Positions 16,134 through 23,463 of a stretch of DNA of 64,000 nt are shown one piece after another (positions within the stretch are counted from its first letter, which is position 1; the number at the start of each line of letters is the position of its first letter). The notes under the pieces were generated by a model. The model saw nothing but the letters and a program-made list of their open reading frames with translations, did no database searches and was not told where the DNA came from. Source of the stretch: a virus; the IMG/VR virus record IMGVR_UViG_3300033182_000678, positions 1 to 64,000 of that record. One strand, given 5' to 3'. Position numbers and translations under genes: made by a program.

Positions 16134-17455
16134 TATATTTTCCTCAACTTCGGTAAACCTTTTTCTACTTTCTTCTCTTCTTTTTTCATATTAGGTAATT
16201 TAATATCAACTTGTTTTGGAAGTGTATCTAATTGTTGGTCAATAATCTGTTCTAACCTATCTCTCATTTTATCATGAGTGAATGTTTTTCTATTGATTAA
16301 CATTAGTTTCTTTCCTTTAACTGCATACTTAGTATAGTTTTTATATACATCTCTAAGTATTTGAGATGCAAGTCCATAATTTACACTAAACCATTCACAT
16401 GTTTCAATAAAGAATTCTTTTGGAAATGACCTTTCAGGTACCTTTACATACTGACCATTTAATTTTACGGTGTTATTCTCATCAAGAAAATCTTGTTGAC
16501 CTGTAGCGACAGGTGCAATAATTGGTTTACCACTAAATGATGCCTCTAATAAAGGTCTACCAAATCCCTCACCATGTGTGAATGATAAATGTGCCTTTAC
16601 CTTTGGATGATTATATAGTCCATTCATCTCATCATCAGTTAGGTCACCATGTAGTAACCAAATTTTTGGAAGTATTTTTGCCTTAACGTCTGATTTAATA
16701 TAATCAACTTTTTTTCTAATCTCTTCTCTATCAACAACTGAGAATCCTGCACTACTTGTTTTTAAAATAAGTCCTGGTGCATCTTTTCTGTTTTTGAATG
16801 ATTCTAAAAATACTTTAATCATCATACCAACATCTTTTCTATCTTCACCAAGACCACCTTGTAACCAATGTCCTGTATATAAGAAGTTCCAATCAGTTGT
16901 TATCTTATTAAATTCATCAACAAGTTGTTTTGAAAATTCATTTGTTTCTTTATAAATATCTGGGTCTGCACCTTCAAATAATGTAGTTAGTTGACTATTA
17001 ACTTTTAATTGACCTATGACATTACCACCTTGGTCTTTTTTGTCATATGATACATTTTTAAAATTAACTGCACTCCACTCTGATGTTATGATATTAACAT
17101 CCATACGATTTAAACCCTCAACCCATGGTGCAGGTGGTATTGTGTGTTCAATACCTGCAGTTACTCCGATGTTCTTTTTTGCAAGTGGTTGAAATTCATT
17201 CGGTACACTAATCTGAAGATGTACTTCAGGTTGTCTTTCAATATTTGGTTGTCTTAAAATTCTTTTGTGAATCTCTTTGTGTATTGGATTATGTTCTTCC
17301 AATGCATTCATTGGTGTATTACCCCATCTCATTGATTGTATTCTAACATCATATTTATCTATCTCAATCAATGCTCTACAAATATCTCTTGTGTGATTAC
17401 CATATCCACTTCTTGTGGCAACTGGTCCTGTAACTAATACTATTGGTTTACTCAT
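16133..17455 (-). CDS. Glycosyltransferase family 4-like (GT-B)
   Basis: 440 residues. LVTGPVATRSGYGNHTRDICRAL (about 6-28) is the N-terminal GT-B entry with the Gly-rich loop. Near residue 290, KAHLSFTHGEGFGRPLLEASFSGKPIIAP carries the E-x7-E signature (HGEGFGRPLLEA) that binds the nucleotide-sugar in GT4 enzymes. The C-terminus is lysine-rich (KKEEKKVEKGLPKLRK). It overlaps the next large GT by 4 bases; the pair may act in succession. Confidence 0.9.
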   Translation of the reverse strand: MSKPIVLVTGPVATRSGYGNHTRDICRALIEIDKYDVRIQSMRWGNTPMNALEEHNPIHKEIHKRILRQPNIERQPEVHLQISVPNEFQPLAKKNIGVTAGIEHTIPPAPWVEGLNRMDVNIITSEWSAVNFKNVSYDKKDQGGNVIGQLKVNSQLTTLFEGADPDIYKETNEFSKQLVDEFNKITTDWNFLYTGHWLQGGLGEDRKDVGMMIKVFLESFKNRKDAPGLILKTSSAGFSVVDREEIRKKVDYIKSDVKAKILPKIWLLHGDLTDDEMNGLYNHPKVKAHLSFTHGEGFGRPLLEASFSGKPIIAPVATGQQDFLDENNTVKLNGQYVKVPERSFPKEFFIETCEWFSVNYGLASQILRDVYKNYTKYAVKGKKLMLINRKTFTHDKMRDRLEQIIDQQLDTLPKQVDIKLPNMKKEEKKVEKGLPKLRKI

Positions 17456-18876
17456 ACTTCATGTACCTCATAACTTTTTCTTGGTGTCCATTTTTCCCAT
17501 GCAGTTTCCATGTGGTCTTTAAATAACTGACACATATGTCTTGTACTCATCATCCCATCATCACTTGTTACAAATTCGTGTCCAAGTCTACCTGCTTCAG
17601 TTCTCTCTTCAGGTGTCTTATCATACCAATATCTTAATGCATCTGCAACATCAACCCAGTCAACTCTATCATCCATAATAAATGGTGTTGGTACTGAACC
17701 TTGAACTGAACGAGTTCTCGGCCATACTGGTTTTACCCATTCACCATGAGTTAAGTCTTTGTTGTTCTCCCACTTTCTCCAATCGTGTAGTGAGTGGATT
17801 TCTGAATAATCTTGATAAGTTAGATATTCTCCATTAAGTTTGAATCCACATTGGTCTTGTAATCCACCTGTAACATTTACAATGATTGGTGTTCCACACA
17901 TTAATGATTCACAAGTTCCTAATCCGAATCCTTCGTTGGATGCAATATTTACGGTAAGGTCAACTGCATTATATAAATGTCTCATTCCATCATTGTTTAG
18001 TTTTTCCCTTGAGAACACTATATTTAAATCAGGACATAACTCTTCAACAACTGCAGGTAAATCAGTACCATTATTATCAACTGGTTCAGTATGTAGGACA
18101 AATCCTATCTTCTGTTTTTGTTCTTCAGTTAATCCATCTGCGAATGTTTTGAATGCCATAATTAAATCTGAAGTCATTTTTCTTCTGATATTTCTATTGA
18201 TAAAGAGAATAGTAAAGTCTACTTCTTTACCTTTGAATAACTCATTTCTAACTTTGTTTACCTTAAATGTTTCATCTTCATCTACAACAGGATAAAAATA
18301 TTTTTCATTGATTCCATGTGGAACATAAGTAGAATCCCAATCTGTTCTTGGTTTTTTCTGACATACATTTTGAACTATGTTGTGTGTTTGTTTAGAAATG
18401 TTCATAATCAAATCACAACTTTCATAATAAGGTTCGTTCCACCTTGGATAAGGTAAGTTATCCCAAATATTATAATAAAAGATAGGAATCTGTTGTCTTA
18501 TCTCGTGTTCCATTTGATATAACCAAATCCAAAATCTTGGGTCTGTGTAGTGTAGGATTGCATCTGGTTTTTCAATCGCCAGTAACTCTCTCACTAACTC
18601 TTGACTTCCATAACCATCAACTGGATATATTTTTAAACTGGCATCCTCAACACCTGTATTTTCTCTCACTGCCTGATTCATATCTACGATTTTACCTGTA
18701 TCTGGATGTTTGATTGCTCCACCGACTTGAATCCAATCATATTTATCTATAGTCCCAAAGACTATTTCTCTTGACATAGTACCGACACCACTATGCATTC
18801 TTAAATCATCTGACAACAATAAGATTTTCTTCTTTTTTGGTTTTGAAGAAACCTTCTGTAGTTTTGGTAATTGCAT
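17452..18876 (-). CDS. Glycosyltransferase family 4-like (GT-B)
   Basis: 474 residues. ILLLSDDLRMHSGVGTMSREIV (about 19-40) is the GT-B N-terminal loop. VNIASNEGFGLGTCESLMCGTPIIVNVTGG (about 314-343) is the E-x7-E nucleotide-sugar motif. FTILFINRNIRRKMTSDLI is the R-K donor-phosphate pair seen in GT4. It is the first gene of the glycan run after the ribbon-helix-helix gene. Donor and acceptor unknown. Confidence 0.9.
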   Translation of the reverse strand: MQLPKLQKVSSKPKKKKILLLSDDLRMHSGVGTMSREIVFGTIDKYDWIQVGGAIKHPDTGKIVDMNQAVRENTGVEDASLKIYPVDGYGSQELVRELLAIEKPDAILHYTDPRFWIWLYQMEHEIRQQIPIFYYNIWDNLPYPRWNEPYYESCDLIMNISKQTHNIVQNVCQKKPRTDWDSTYVPHGINEKYFYPVVDEDETFKVNKVRNELFKGKEVDFTILFINRNIRRKMTSDLIMAFKTFADGLTEEQKQKIGFVLHTEPVDNNGTDLPAVVEELCPDLNIVFSREKLNNDGMRHLYNAVDLTVNIASNEGFGLGTCESLMCGTPIIVNVTGGLQDQCGFKLNGEYLTYQDYSEIHSLHDWRKWENNKDLTHGEWVKPVWPRTRSVQGSVPTPFIMDDRVDWVDVADALRYWYDKTPEERTEAGRLGHEFVTSDDGMMSTRHMCQLFKDHMETAWEKWTPRKSYEVHEV

Positions 18877-18886
18877 CTATAACCTC

Positions 18887-19081
18887 TTAATATTTAGAAC
18901 CACTTGTTTCTAAGTCACTATTCTTTAGAACTTTTTCCTTAAAATCTTCATCATACACAAATAAATGTAAACTACGATTTACTAATTTTTGTAACGAAAA
19001 GTCCTCAGAGATAGATTTCTCCTTGAACTTACGATATAACTCATCAATAACTTTTACCGATGTTAATTTGTCTTCACTCAT
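18887..19081 (-). CDS. Ribbon-helix-helix-like small protein
   Basis: 64 residues: LTSVKVIDELYRKFKEKSISEDFSLQKLVNRSLHLFV. A short beta strand (TSVKV) followed by two helices with a small loop is the MetJ/Arc ribbon-helix-helix pattern. Such proteins are dimeric DNA-binding repressors. It is first in the transcription unit that includes the glycosyltransferase operon and may autoregulate it. The upstream gap 19082-19144 is AT-rich with tandem TATATA runs that could hold a promoter. Confidence 0.65.
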   Translation of the reverse strand: MSEDKLTSVKVIDELYRKFKEKSISEDFSLQKLVNRSLHLFVYDEDFKEKVLKNSDLETSGSKY

Positions 19082-19144
19082 AATAATCTCTTTTGTTAGT
19101 TATCTATATATATCCCGAATATATATGTATATATAAATAGTTTA

Positions 19145-19549
19145 TTAATCAAAAATAATAACCTTTTTATCAATTTTTTTAGAATACTTTAGTGCAGAAC
19201 CTGTACCATTTGTCACCTTTCCATCAGTGCAAAATGCAACTACTTTATCACTATACTCAACTAAATCTTTATTTCGTTTATGGTAATTACCAACACTATA
19301 TGGTTTACCATATCTAAATGCACCATATACACAATGTATATTATGTGGTTCATGATATGGTGGAAACTCTGAATAATTTATATCAAAGTCAAGTGAGAAT
19401 TGTTTTGCATATTTATCAGCTCCCTCTCTTGCACCACCACTTACTATTTCTAAATCACTACCAACCTTTTCTTTTAATTTGAAAATAAAGTCTTTTATTT
19501 TTCGTTTGTTGGTGTAAGTTCTACTACCTATGATTGCTACTTTCATCAT
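19145..19549 (-). CDS. SLOG-family nucleotide-binding protein (DUF2493/YpsA-like)
   Basis: About 134 residues from ATG 19547-19549 (an upstream extension to 19597 overlaps the neighbour and adds a low-complexity start). KVAIIGSRTYTNKRKIKDFI then LEIVSGGAREGADKYAKQF is the SLOG signature: GSR-x-(Y/F) loop and sGGAxGaD. NHCVYGAFRYG-like and FCTDGKVTNGTGSALKYSK follow, as in YspA/DprA relatives. The family binds nucleotide-derived ligands and appears in phage defence and counter-defence contexts. Function here unknown. Confidence 0.8.
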   Translation of the reverse strand: MMKVAIIGSRTYTNKRKIKDFIFKLKEKVGSDLEIVSGGAREGADKYAKQFSLDFDINYSEFPPYHEPHNIHCVYGAFRYGKPYSVGNYHKRNKDLVEYSDKVVAFCTDGKVTNGTGSALKYSKKIDKKVIIFD

Positions 19550-19988
19550 CGTTTCTTTTTTGTTTCCTTGGTTTTTTATCTGGGTCTCTTGATACAAAGT
19601 CCCATGTCTTTTTGAAATTTTTTATACCCTCAACTATACCTGTACTTGGGTCACTGTATGTCCAACTGAATCTTGAGTATTGAATAAAGTTATTTTCATA
19701 TACATTTCTTGGTATCACATCGTACCAAATAAAAAATACTTGTTTATCAAAAAACTCTGGTCTAATAATTGTCTTCTGTGGTTTCTTAGTTTCAGTTTCT
19801 CTTTGTTTTAAAAACTGACTCAACCTACTTAAATCTATTTTCTCAGTATCTCTATCGTACCAAAAATAAATTGTGAATTGGTTTTGAACTACTTCATTTC
19901 CTACATTGGACAACTCATCTAATACTTCTTGTTCCCATGGTTTGTCAATAAAGTCTGATAACTTTAATCTTAATGTTGGTGTAATCAT
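19524..19988 (-). CDS. Hypothetical protein
   Basis: 154 residues. Mixed alpha/beta N-terminal half (IDKPWEQEVLDELSNV; FTIYFWYDRDTEKID) and a basic C-terminal tail (KKPRKQKRNDDESSN). No motif recognised. It overlaps the SLOG gene start and touches the nuclease gene stop, so all three are probably co-expressed. Confidence 0.55.
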   Translation of the reverse strand: MITPTLRLKLSDFIDKPWEQEVLDELSNVGNEVVQNQFTIYFWYDRDTEKIDLSRLSQFLKQRETETKKPQKTIIRPEFFDKQVFFIWYDVIPRNVYENNFIQYSRFSWTYSDPSTGIVEGIKNFKKTWDFVSRDPDKKPRKQKRNDDESSNHR

Positions 19989-20821
19989 TATAAATCCTTA
20001 CATAATCTACATTTTTTGTGTTTCTCACACTTTTGATAATCTTTGTCAATAATATTACCATTTTCATCATAACACTCAGACATAAATTCATCAAATCTTG
20101 TCATAACCTTATTTATACTTGGTTTTCCACTTGCAGGTGTGAATACTTGGATTCTCTTTTGTGGATATGCGATATTCTCGTATAATCTTCTCTTTAATAT
20201 TAAATATTCAACATCTATTTTATCCATTGGAATTTCTGTTTGGTCTGAGAAATATTTCTTGTATAATAATAATTGATTAGTTTTGTTCTTGTCTGCCTTT
20301 TGGTATTTATTCCAACCCATTGTAGCAGTTTTGATATCAATAATCTTCACACGACCTGTAACTTTATTATGTATAACCACATCCATGTATCCAATGAAAG
20401 TTAGTTTATTATCTAACTTCTGATTTAAGTCTAACTCAATACCAACTAATTCTGTATTCTTCTTAGGAAAGTAACTACTCTTTCTTTTTAAGAACTCATC
20501 AATGATATTAATACCATCTTGAAAAAATTCTTTCATTTCTTCTAATGAAACATCAAAGTCATCACCATGTTGTTCCTTAGATTTCTTATAGTTCTCTTCC
20601 ATTCTGTATTGTAGTATGTCATGTAGTGGTAGAGAATCTGCATATTTGATTGTCTTATTGTAGTAGGCAACTAAGTATGCCTGTATGGTTTCATGTATGG
20701 CAGAACCAAATAAGGTATAAATATTACCATAAAATGTTGTTTGTTTATCTACATAATCAAGTTTCCATGTGTATGGACATTTGTCCCACTTGGCGAACTG
20801 ACTATAACTTATTCTACTCAT
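19988..20821 (-). CDS. PD-(D/E)XK nuclease, RecB/Cas4-like
   Basis: 277 residues. SYSQFAKWDKCPYTWKLDYV (about 6-25), with a Cys near residue 15, begins the RecB-family domain. FGSAIHE (about 38-44) holds the His of motif I. IGYMDVVIHN then RVKIIDIKTAT (about 139-160) is the D...DxK catalytic core. The C-terminus has three cysteines (CEKHKKCRLC), which together with the first Cys form a Cas4/AddB-type [4Fe-4S] site. Such enzymes are 5'-3' exonucleases. In a T4-like phage it could process DNA ends for recombination. Confidence 0.85.
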   Translation of the reverse strand: MSRISYSQFAKWDKCPYTWKLDYVDKQTTFYGNIYTLFGSAIHETIQAYLVAYYNKTIKYADSLPLHDILQYRMEENYKKSKEQHGDDFDVSLEEMKEFFQDGINIIDEFLKRKSSYFPKKNTELVGIELDLNQKLDNKLTFIGYMDVVIHNKVTGRVKIIDIKTATMGWNKYQKADKNKTNQLLLYKKYFSDQTEIPMDKIDVEYLILKRRLYENIAYPQKRIQVFTPASGKPSINKVMTRFDEFMSECYDENGNIIDKDYQKCEKHKKCRLCKDL

Positions 20822-20912
20822 CTATAATAGCTCTTCCTTTCATTTCTTCCGTTCATACTACACCTAACAATGTATAAATTCTTTCCCCGAAGTTCTTCCT
20901 GAATACGATTGA

Positions 20913-21293
20913 TTATTTTGCCCATTTCCCTCTTTGAACTACTTGTGCCATTACACCATAATTGGAAATATCACTATAACTATCAATCAATGGTTCACCC
21001 TCTACGGCATTTTCAGTATTCCTCATCAATAGAGTTTTAATTCTCTCTACCTTGTCATTTATGCGGAAAAACAATCCCAATAATGATAATCTTATGTCTT
21101 CTTTAGTTTTGAGTATCGTTCCTACTGCGACATTGGAAGGCCCATAATCAAACTGCTTCTTACAAAATAATTCATATTGTTCTCGTTGTATTGCTTTGAA
21201 CTCACCTGTCATTTCAGGATAAGTTTCTTCCATATACTCTATGACATCCACACTCTTTTTGTTACCCTTAGGCGTATCCTTGATAACTTTCAT
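20913..21293 (-). CDS. Nucleotide-modification-associated protein (DUF1599/Nmad-like)
   Basis: 126 residues from ATG 21291-21293, with GGAG six bases upstream. The core reads YELFCKKQFDYGPSNVAVGT ... FFRINDKVERIKTLL ... DSYSDISNYGVMAQVVQRGKW, the pattern of the phage DUF1599/Nmad family (KQxDYGpsN, RxxDKxxRl, DsxxDissY). The family is linked to modified or hypermodified bases in phage DNA. It is the first gene of its unit, behind a strong promoter. The 91-base gap 20822-20912 after it holds only ribosome-site-like and AT-rich sequence. Confidence 0.75.
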   Translation of the reverse strand: MKVIKDTPKGNKKSVDVIEYMEETYPEMTGEFKAIQREQYELFCKKQFDYGPSNVAVGTILKTKEDIRLSLLGLFFRINDKVERIKTLLMRNTENAVEGEPLIDSYSDISNYGVMAQVVQRGKWAK

Positions 21294-21318
21294 ATTATTC
21301 TCCAATTTATCGTATGTT

Positions 21319-21348
21319 AATATACAAAACTTTTACTATATTTGTCAA
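21319..21348 (-). promoter_or_regulatory. Strong sigma70 promoter
   Basis: Minus strand -35 TTGACA (21343-21348, perfect consensus), an 18-base spacer, and -10 TATATT (21319-21324). It reads into the Nmad-like gene with a leader of about 20 bases and a good ribosome site. It is the best host-type promoter in the window and shows that a host sigma70-like polymerase probably transcribes this part early. Confidence 0.75.
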
Positions 21349-21353
21349 GCACT

Positions 21354-21914
21354 TTATACAATTTTATCAACAATCCCATATTCTAAACATTGTTCTGAGT
21401 CAAAGTAGGAATCATTTCTTCCTGATAACTCCCAAAACCTTGCATCTTTTTTTGTAACTTCACCAAGTAACTCATTGATATCTTTTTGTAAATCTTTTAA
21501 ATGGTCAACACCTTTCATCACATCTGTAGTTTTACCCGCCTCAAATGCTGAACCCTCATGAACCATTACGGTTCCATGTTTTGTCATTGTTCTTAAACCT
21601 GTACCACATGATAATAATACTGATGCAGCACTCATACAAGTTCCAACACAATGTGTATTTACCTTTACATCTAATCCTCTAATATAATCCACTAACCCTA
21701 ACATTGCATAAACATCACCACCATATGAAGAAATGTTCAAATTGATTGGTGTATTTGGATTAACTCTTTGTAGGTAATCAAGTTTGATAATTGTTGAATA
21801 TAGTGAATCAATATCAAACTCATAGTTCATGTAGGTGGTATTGGTTTTTGAATTAACACCCCACTCCATTTCCTTAATATAAAATGATTCTTCATCTCTA
21901 AAATTGTTTCCCAT
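21354..21914 (-). CDS. ClpP-like serine protease
   Basis: 186 residues. NLNISSYGGDVYAMLGL (about 58-74) is the ClpP oxyanion-hole segment (SxGG). VGTCMSAASVLL (about 90-101) has the nucleophile Ser95 in the GxCxSAA context. GTVMVHEGS (about 114-122) has the catalytic His119. SYFDSEQCLEYGIVDKI near the end matches the terminal ClpP helix and strand. Phages use ClpP-like proteins as prohead proteases or accessory peptidases. This one touches gp62 (one-base overlap), far from the visible structural genes, so a maturation role is uncertain. Confidence 0.85.
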   Translation of the reverse strand: MGNNFRDEESFYIKEMEWGVNSKTNTTYMNYEFDIDSLYSTIIKLDYLQRVNPNTPINLNISSYGGDVYAMLGLVDYIRGLDVKVNTHCVGTCMSAASVLLSCGTGLRTMTKHGTVMVHEGSAFEAGKTTDVMKGVDHLKDLQKDINELLGEVTKKDARFWELSGRNDSYFDSEQCLEYGIVDKIV

Positions 21915-22345
21915 TATTTACTCCATATTGTTTTTAGTTGTTTGTCTTCTACACCAAATTTCATTATGATTGTTTCTACTTGTTGTGGTGTTAATATTTC
22001 CAAGTACTCATCTACTTCCTTTGAACTACATTCAAAATATTCACACAAATATTCCATAACCCAAGTGTTCACTTTAGACTTATGTTTTGATTTTGTGTAT
22101 TTAAGAAATGTTCTACCCTTTGGTAATATATCAATATAAAACTGATACACATTCTTAGGAGCCAACTCCCAATACTTTTGTATCTCATTCACTACTTGAA
22201 TCCACTCTGGTTTCATTGATAGAAATCTATGCACCATATAGTTTGAGAATGTTTTTTTATCACCCTCACTTAATGTATCCCAATATGTAGGACTCTGTAC
22301 ATTTGTGATTTGTTTTACATGGTCAAATAAAGATTTAGTCTTCAT
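21914..22345 (-). CDS. 62: Clamp loader small subunit (gp62-like)
   Basis: 143 residues. LFDHVKQITNVQSPTYWDTLSEGDKKTFSNYMVHRFLSMKPEW is the segment shared by gp62 of T4-like marine phages (kxp.yWdtLsE.dkKt.snymv.RfLSM). The rest (KGRTFLKYTKSKHKS; LTPQQVETIIMKFGVE) is the helical body. It is the loader subunit that works with gp44 to place the gp45 clamp on DNA. In T4 gp62 lies directly after gp44; here a four-gene island separates them. Confidence 0.75.
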   Translation of the reverse strand: MKTKSLFDHVKQITNVQSPTYWDTLSEGDKKTFSNYMVHRFLSMKPEWIQVVNEIQKYWELAPKNVYQFYIDILPKGRTFLKYTKSKHKSKVNTWVMEYLCEYFECSSKEVDEYLEILTPQQVETIIMKFGVEDKQLKTIWSK

Positions 22346-23024
22346 TTTTTACTACTTTCCAACCTGACTTTTTAATAATATTATCACTTCTACCTTTCCA
22401 ATAAAAGAACTCACCATCAAATGTAAAAATATCTTTTGTATCATAATAATCTTTATCATGATTTGATAACATAGACTCACCTCTTAAATGTAAAGTTTTA
22501 TCCAACATGATATCCCAACCACTAATAAGTCTCATTCCAAGATGTATATCATCACCATCAGTAAAGTTAGTTCCCATAACTACTGGTATACATTCTGTAG
22601 AACCATAACCATGCATTACTTTTTGTACACCCAACTCTAACATAAACTCTATATCATCTATTGATGTTTCTTCTGCACCTATCAACAAGTGTTCTATAGA
22701 ACTACAATTCGGTCTTAGTCCACTTTCTTTTAACATTCTTACCATTGTAGGTATTAATATTAATTTTGTAGGTTTTAAATTTATCATTTGTTCAAACACA
22801 TCAGTTGAAAACTTATCACTATATATAGTTCCACCAATTTGTTCCATAGGTCTTGCCATAATATATGACCCAATTGTATGTCTTGGTATAAAATCTAATA
22901 GTACATCTGATTTATTCAAGTTAAATACTTCTATATTTGAATTGATTGAATGTTGTAAAGATTCTTCACTATGTAAAACTTCTTTTGGTTTTCCTGTAGA
23001 ACCTGTTGTATTAAATTTGTTCAT
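22335..23024 (-). CDS. Truncated ANL-superfamily adenylating enzyme
   Basis: 229 residues, less than half the usual 450-600. It starts at the ATP P-loop: FNTTGSTGKPKEVLHSEESL (residues 4-23, the TSGTTGxPKGV motif). It continues with GYGSTECIP (about 141-149, the YGxTE motif) and stops just after YWKGRSDNIIKKSGWKV (about 208-224, the D..k hinge and catalytic core end). The N-terminal subdomain before the P-loop and the C-terminal lid are missing. It overlaps gp62 by 11 bases. It may still adenylate a carboxylate, perhaps with help from a neighbour, or bind acyl-AMP. Substrate unknown. Confidence 0.75.
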   Translation of the reverse strand: MNKFNTTGSTGKPKEVLHSEESLQHSINSNIEVFNLNKSDVLLDFIPRHTIGSYIMARPMEQIGGTIYSDKFSTDVFEQMINLKPTKLILIPTMVRMLKESGLRPNCSSIEHLLIGAEETSIDDIEFMLELGVQKVMHGYGSTECIPVVMGTNFTDGDDIHLGMRLISGWDIMLDKTLHLRGESMLSNHDKDYYDTKDIFTFDGEFFYWKGRSDNIIKKSGWKVVKNED

Positions 23025-23463
23025 TTATAACTCTCCCTATTAATTTATTAAAATCTGACCAAAATAGATAACATGGTGCATCATCTCTGAAACCAAATCT
23101 ATTTGGATTATTTTTTTCTATAACTTTATTTTCATGTAACATTTCTGAAATTTTTATTGTTGGTGAATCAAAAGTGGTTGACCACCAAAGTGTTTTTGTA
23201 TTTGGATGTAACCTCTTTGTTAACAATAATATTTCTTTTAGTAGAACTTTAGTGAGATTTTTTTTTCTCTCTTGTTTATAAATATAAAAGTTTCTTGTGT
23301 TAATGACATTTTTTTTACACCAAATATTAACTAATCCAAGTGGTCTATCTTCAGTACTAAATTTAAAAAATCTCATCCCTTTTTCATAAAAAACTTCAGG
23401 ATTATCTTCTTGTATCTCTTTAAATTCAGTATACTTTATTTCCTCTACCAATATGCATCGCAT
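23011..23463 (-). CDS. GNAT-like acetyltransferase, uncertain
   Basis: 150 residues. RPLGLVNIWCKKNVINTRNFYIYKQERKKNLTKVLLKEILLL (about 40-81) follows the GNAT beta4-alpha3 plan with a basic Q/R-x-x-G/K-like loop (QERKKNL) for acyl-CoA. DSPTIKISEMLHENKVIEKNNPNRFGF fits the later helix and strand. The signal is weak, so this is a fold guess. It overlaps both neighbours by 14-19 bases and is thus co-translated with the ANL and ATP-grasp-like genes. Confidence 0.4.
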   Translation of the reverse strand: MRCILVEEIKYTEFKEIQEDNPEVFYEKGMRFFKFSTEDRPLGLVNIWCKKNVINTRNFYIYKQERKKNLTKVLLKEILLLTKRLHPNTKTLWWSTTFDSPTIKISEMLHENKVIEKNNPNRFGFRDDAPCYLFWSDFNKLIGRVINEQI

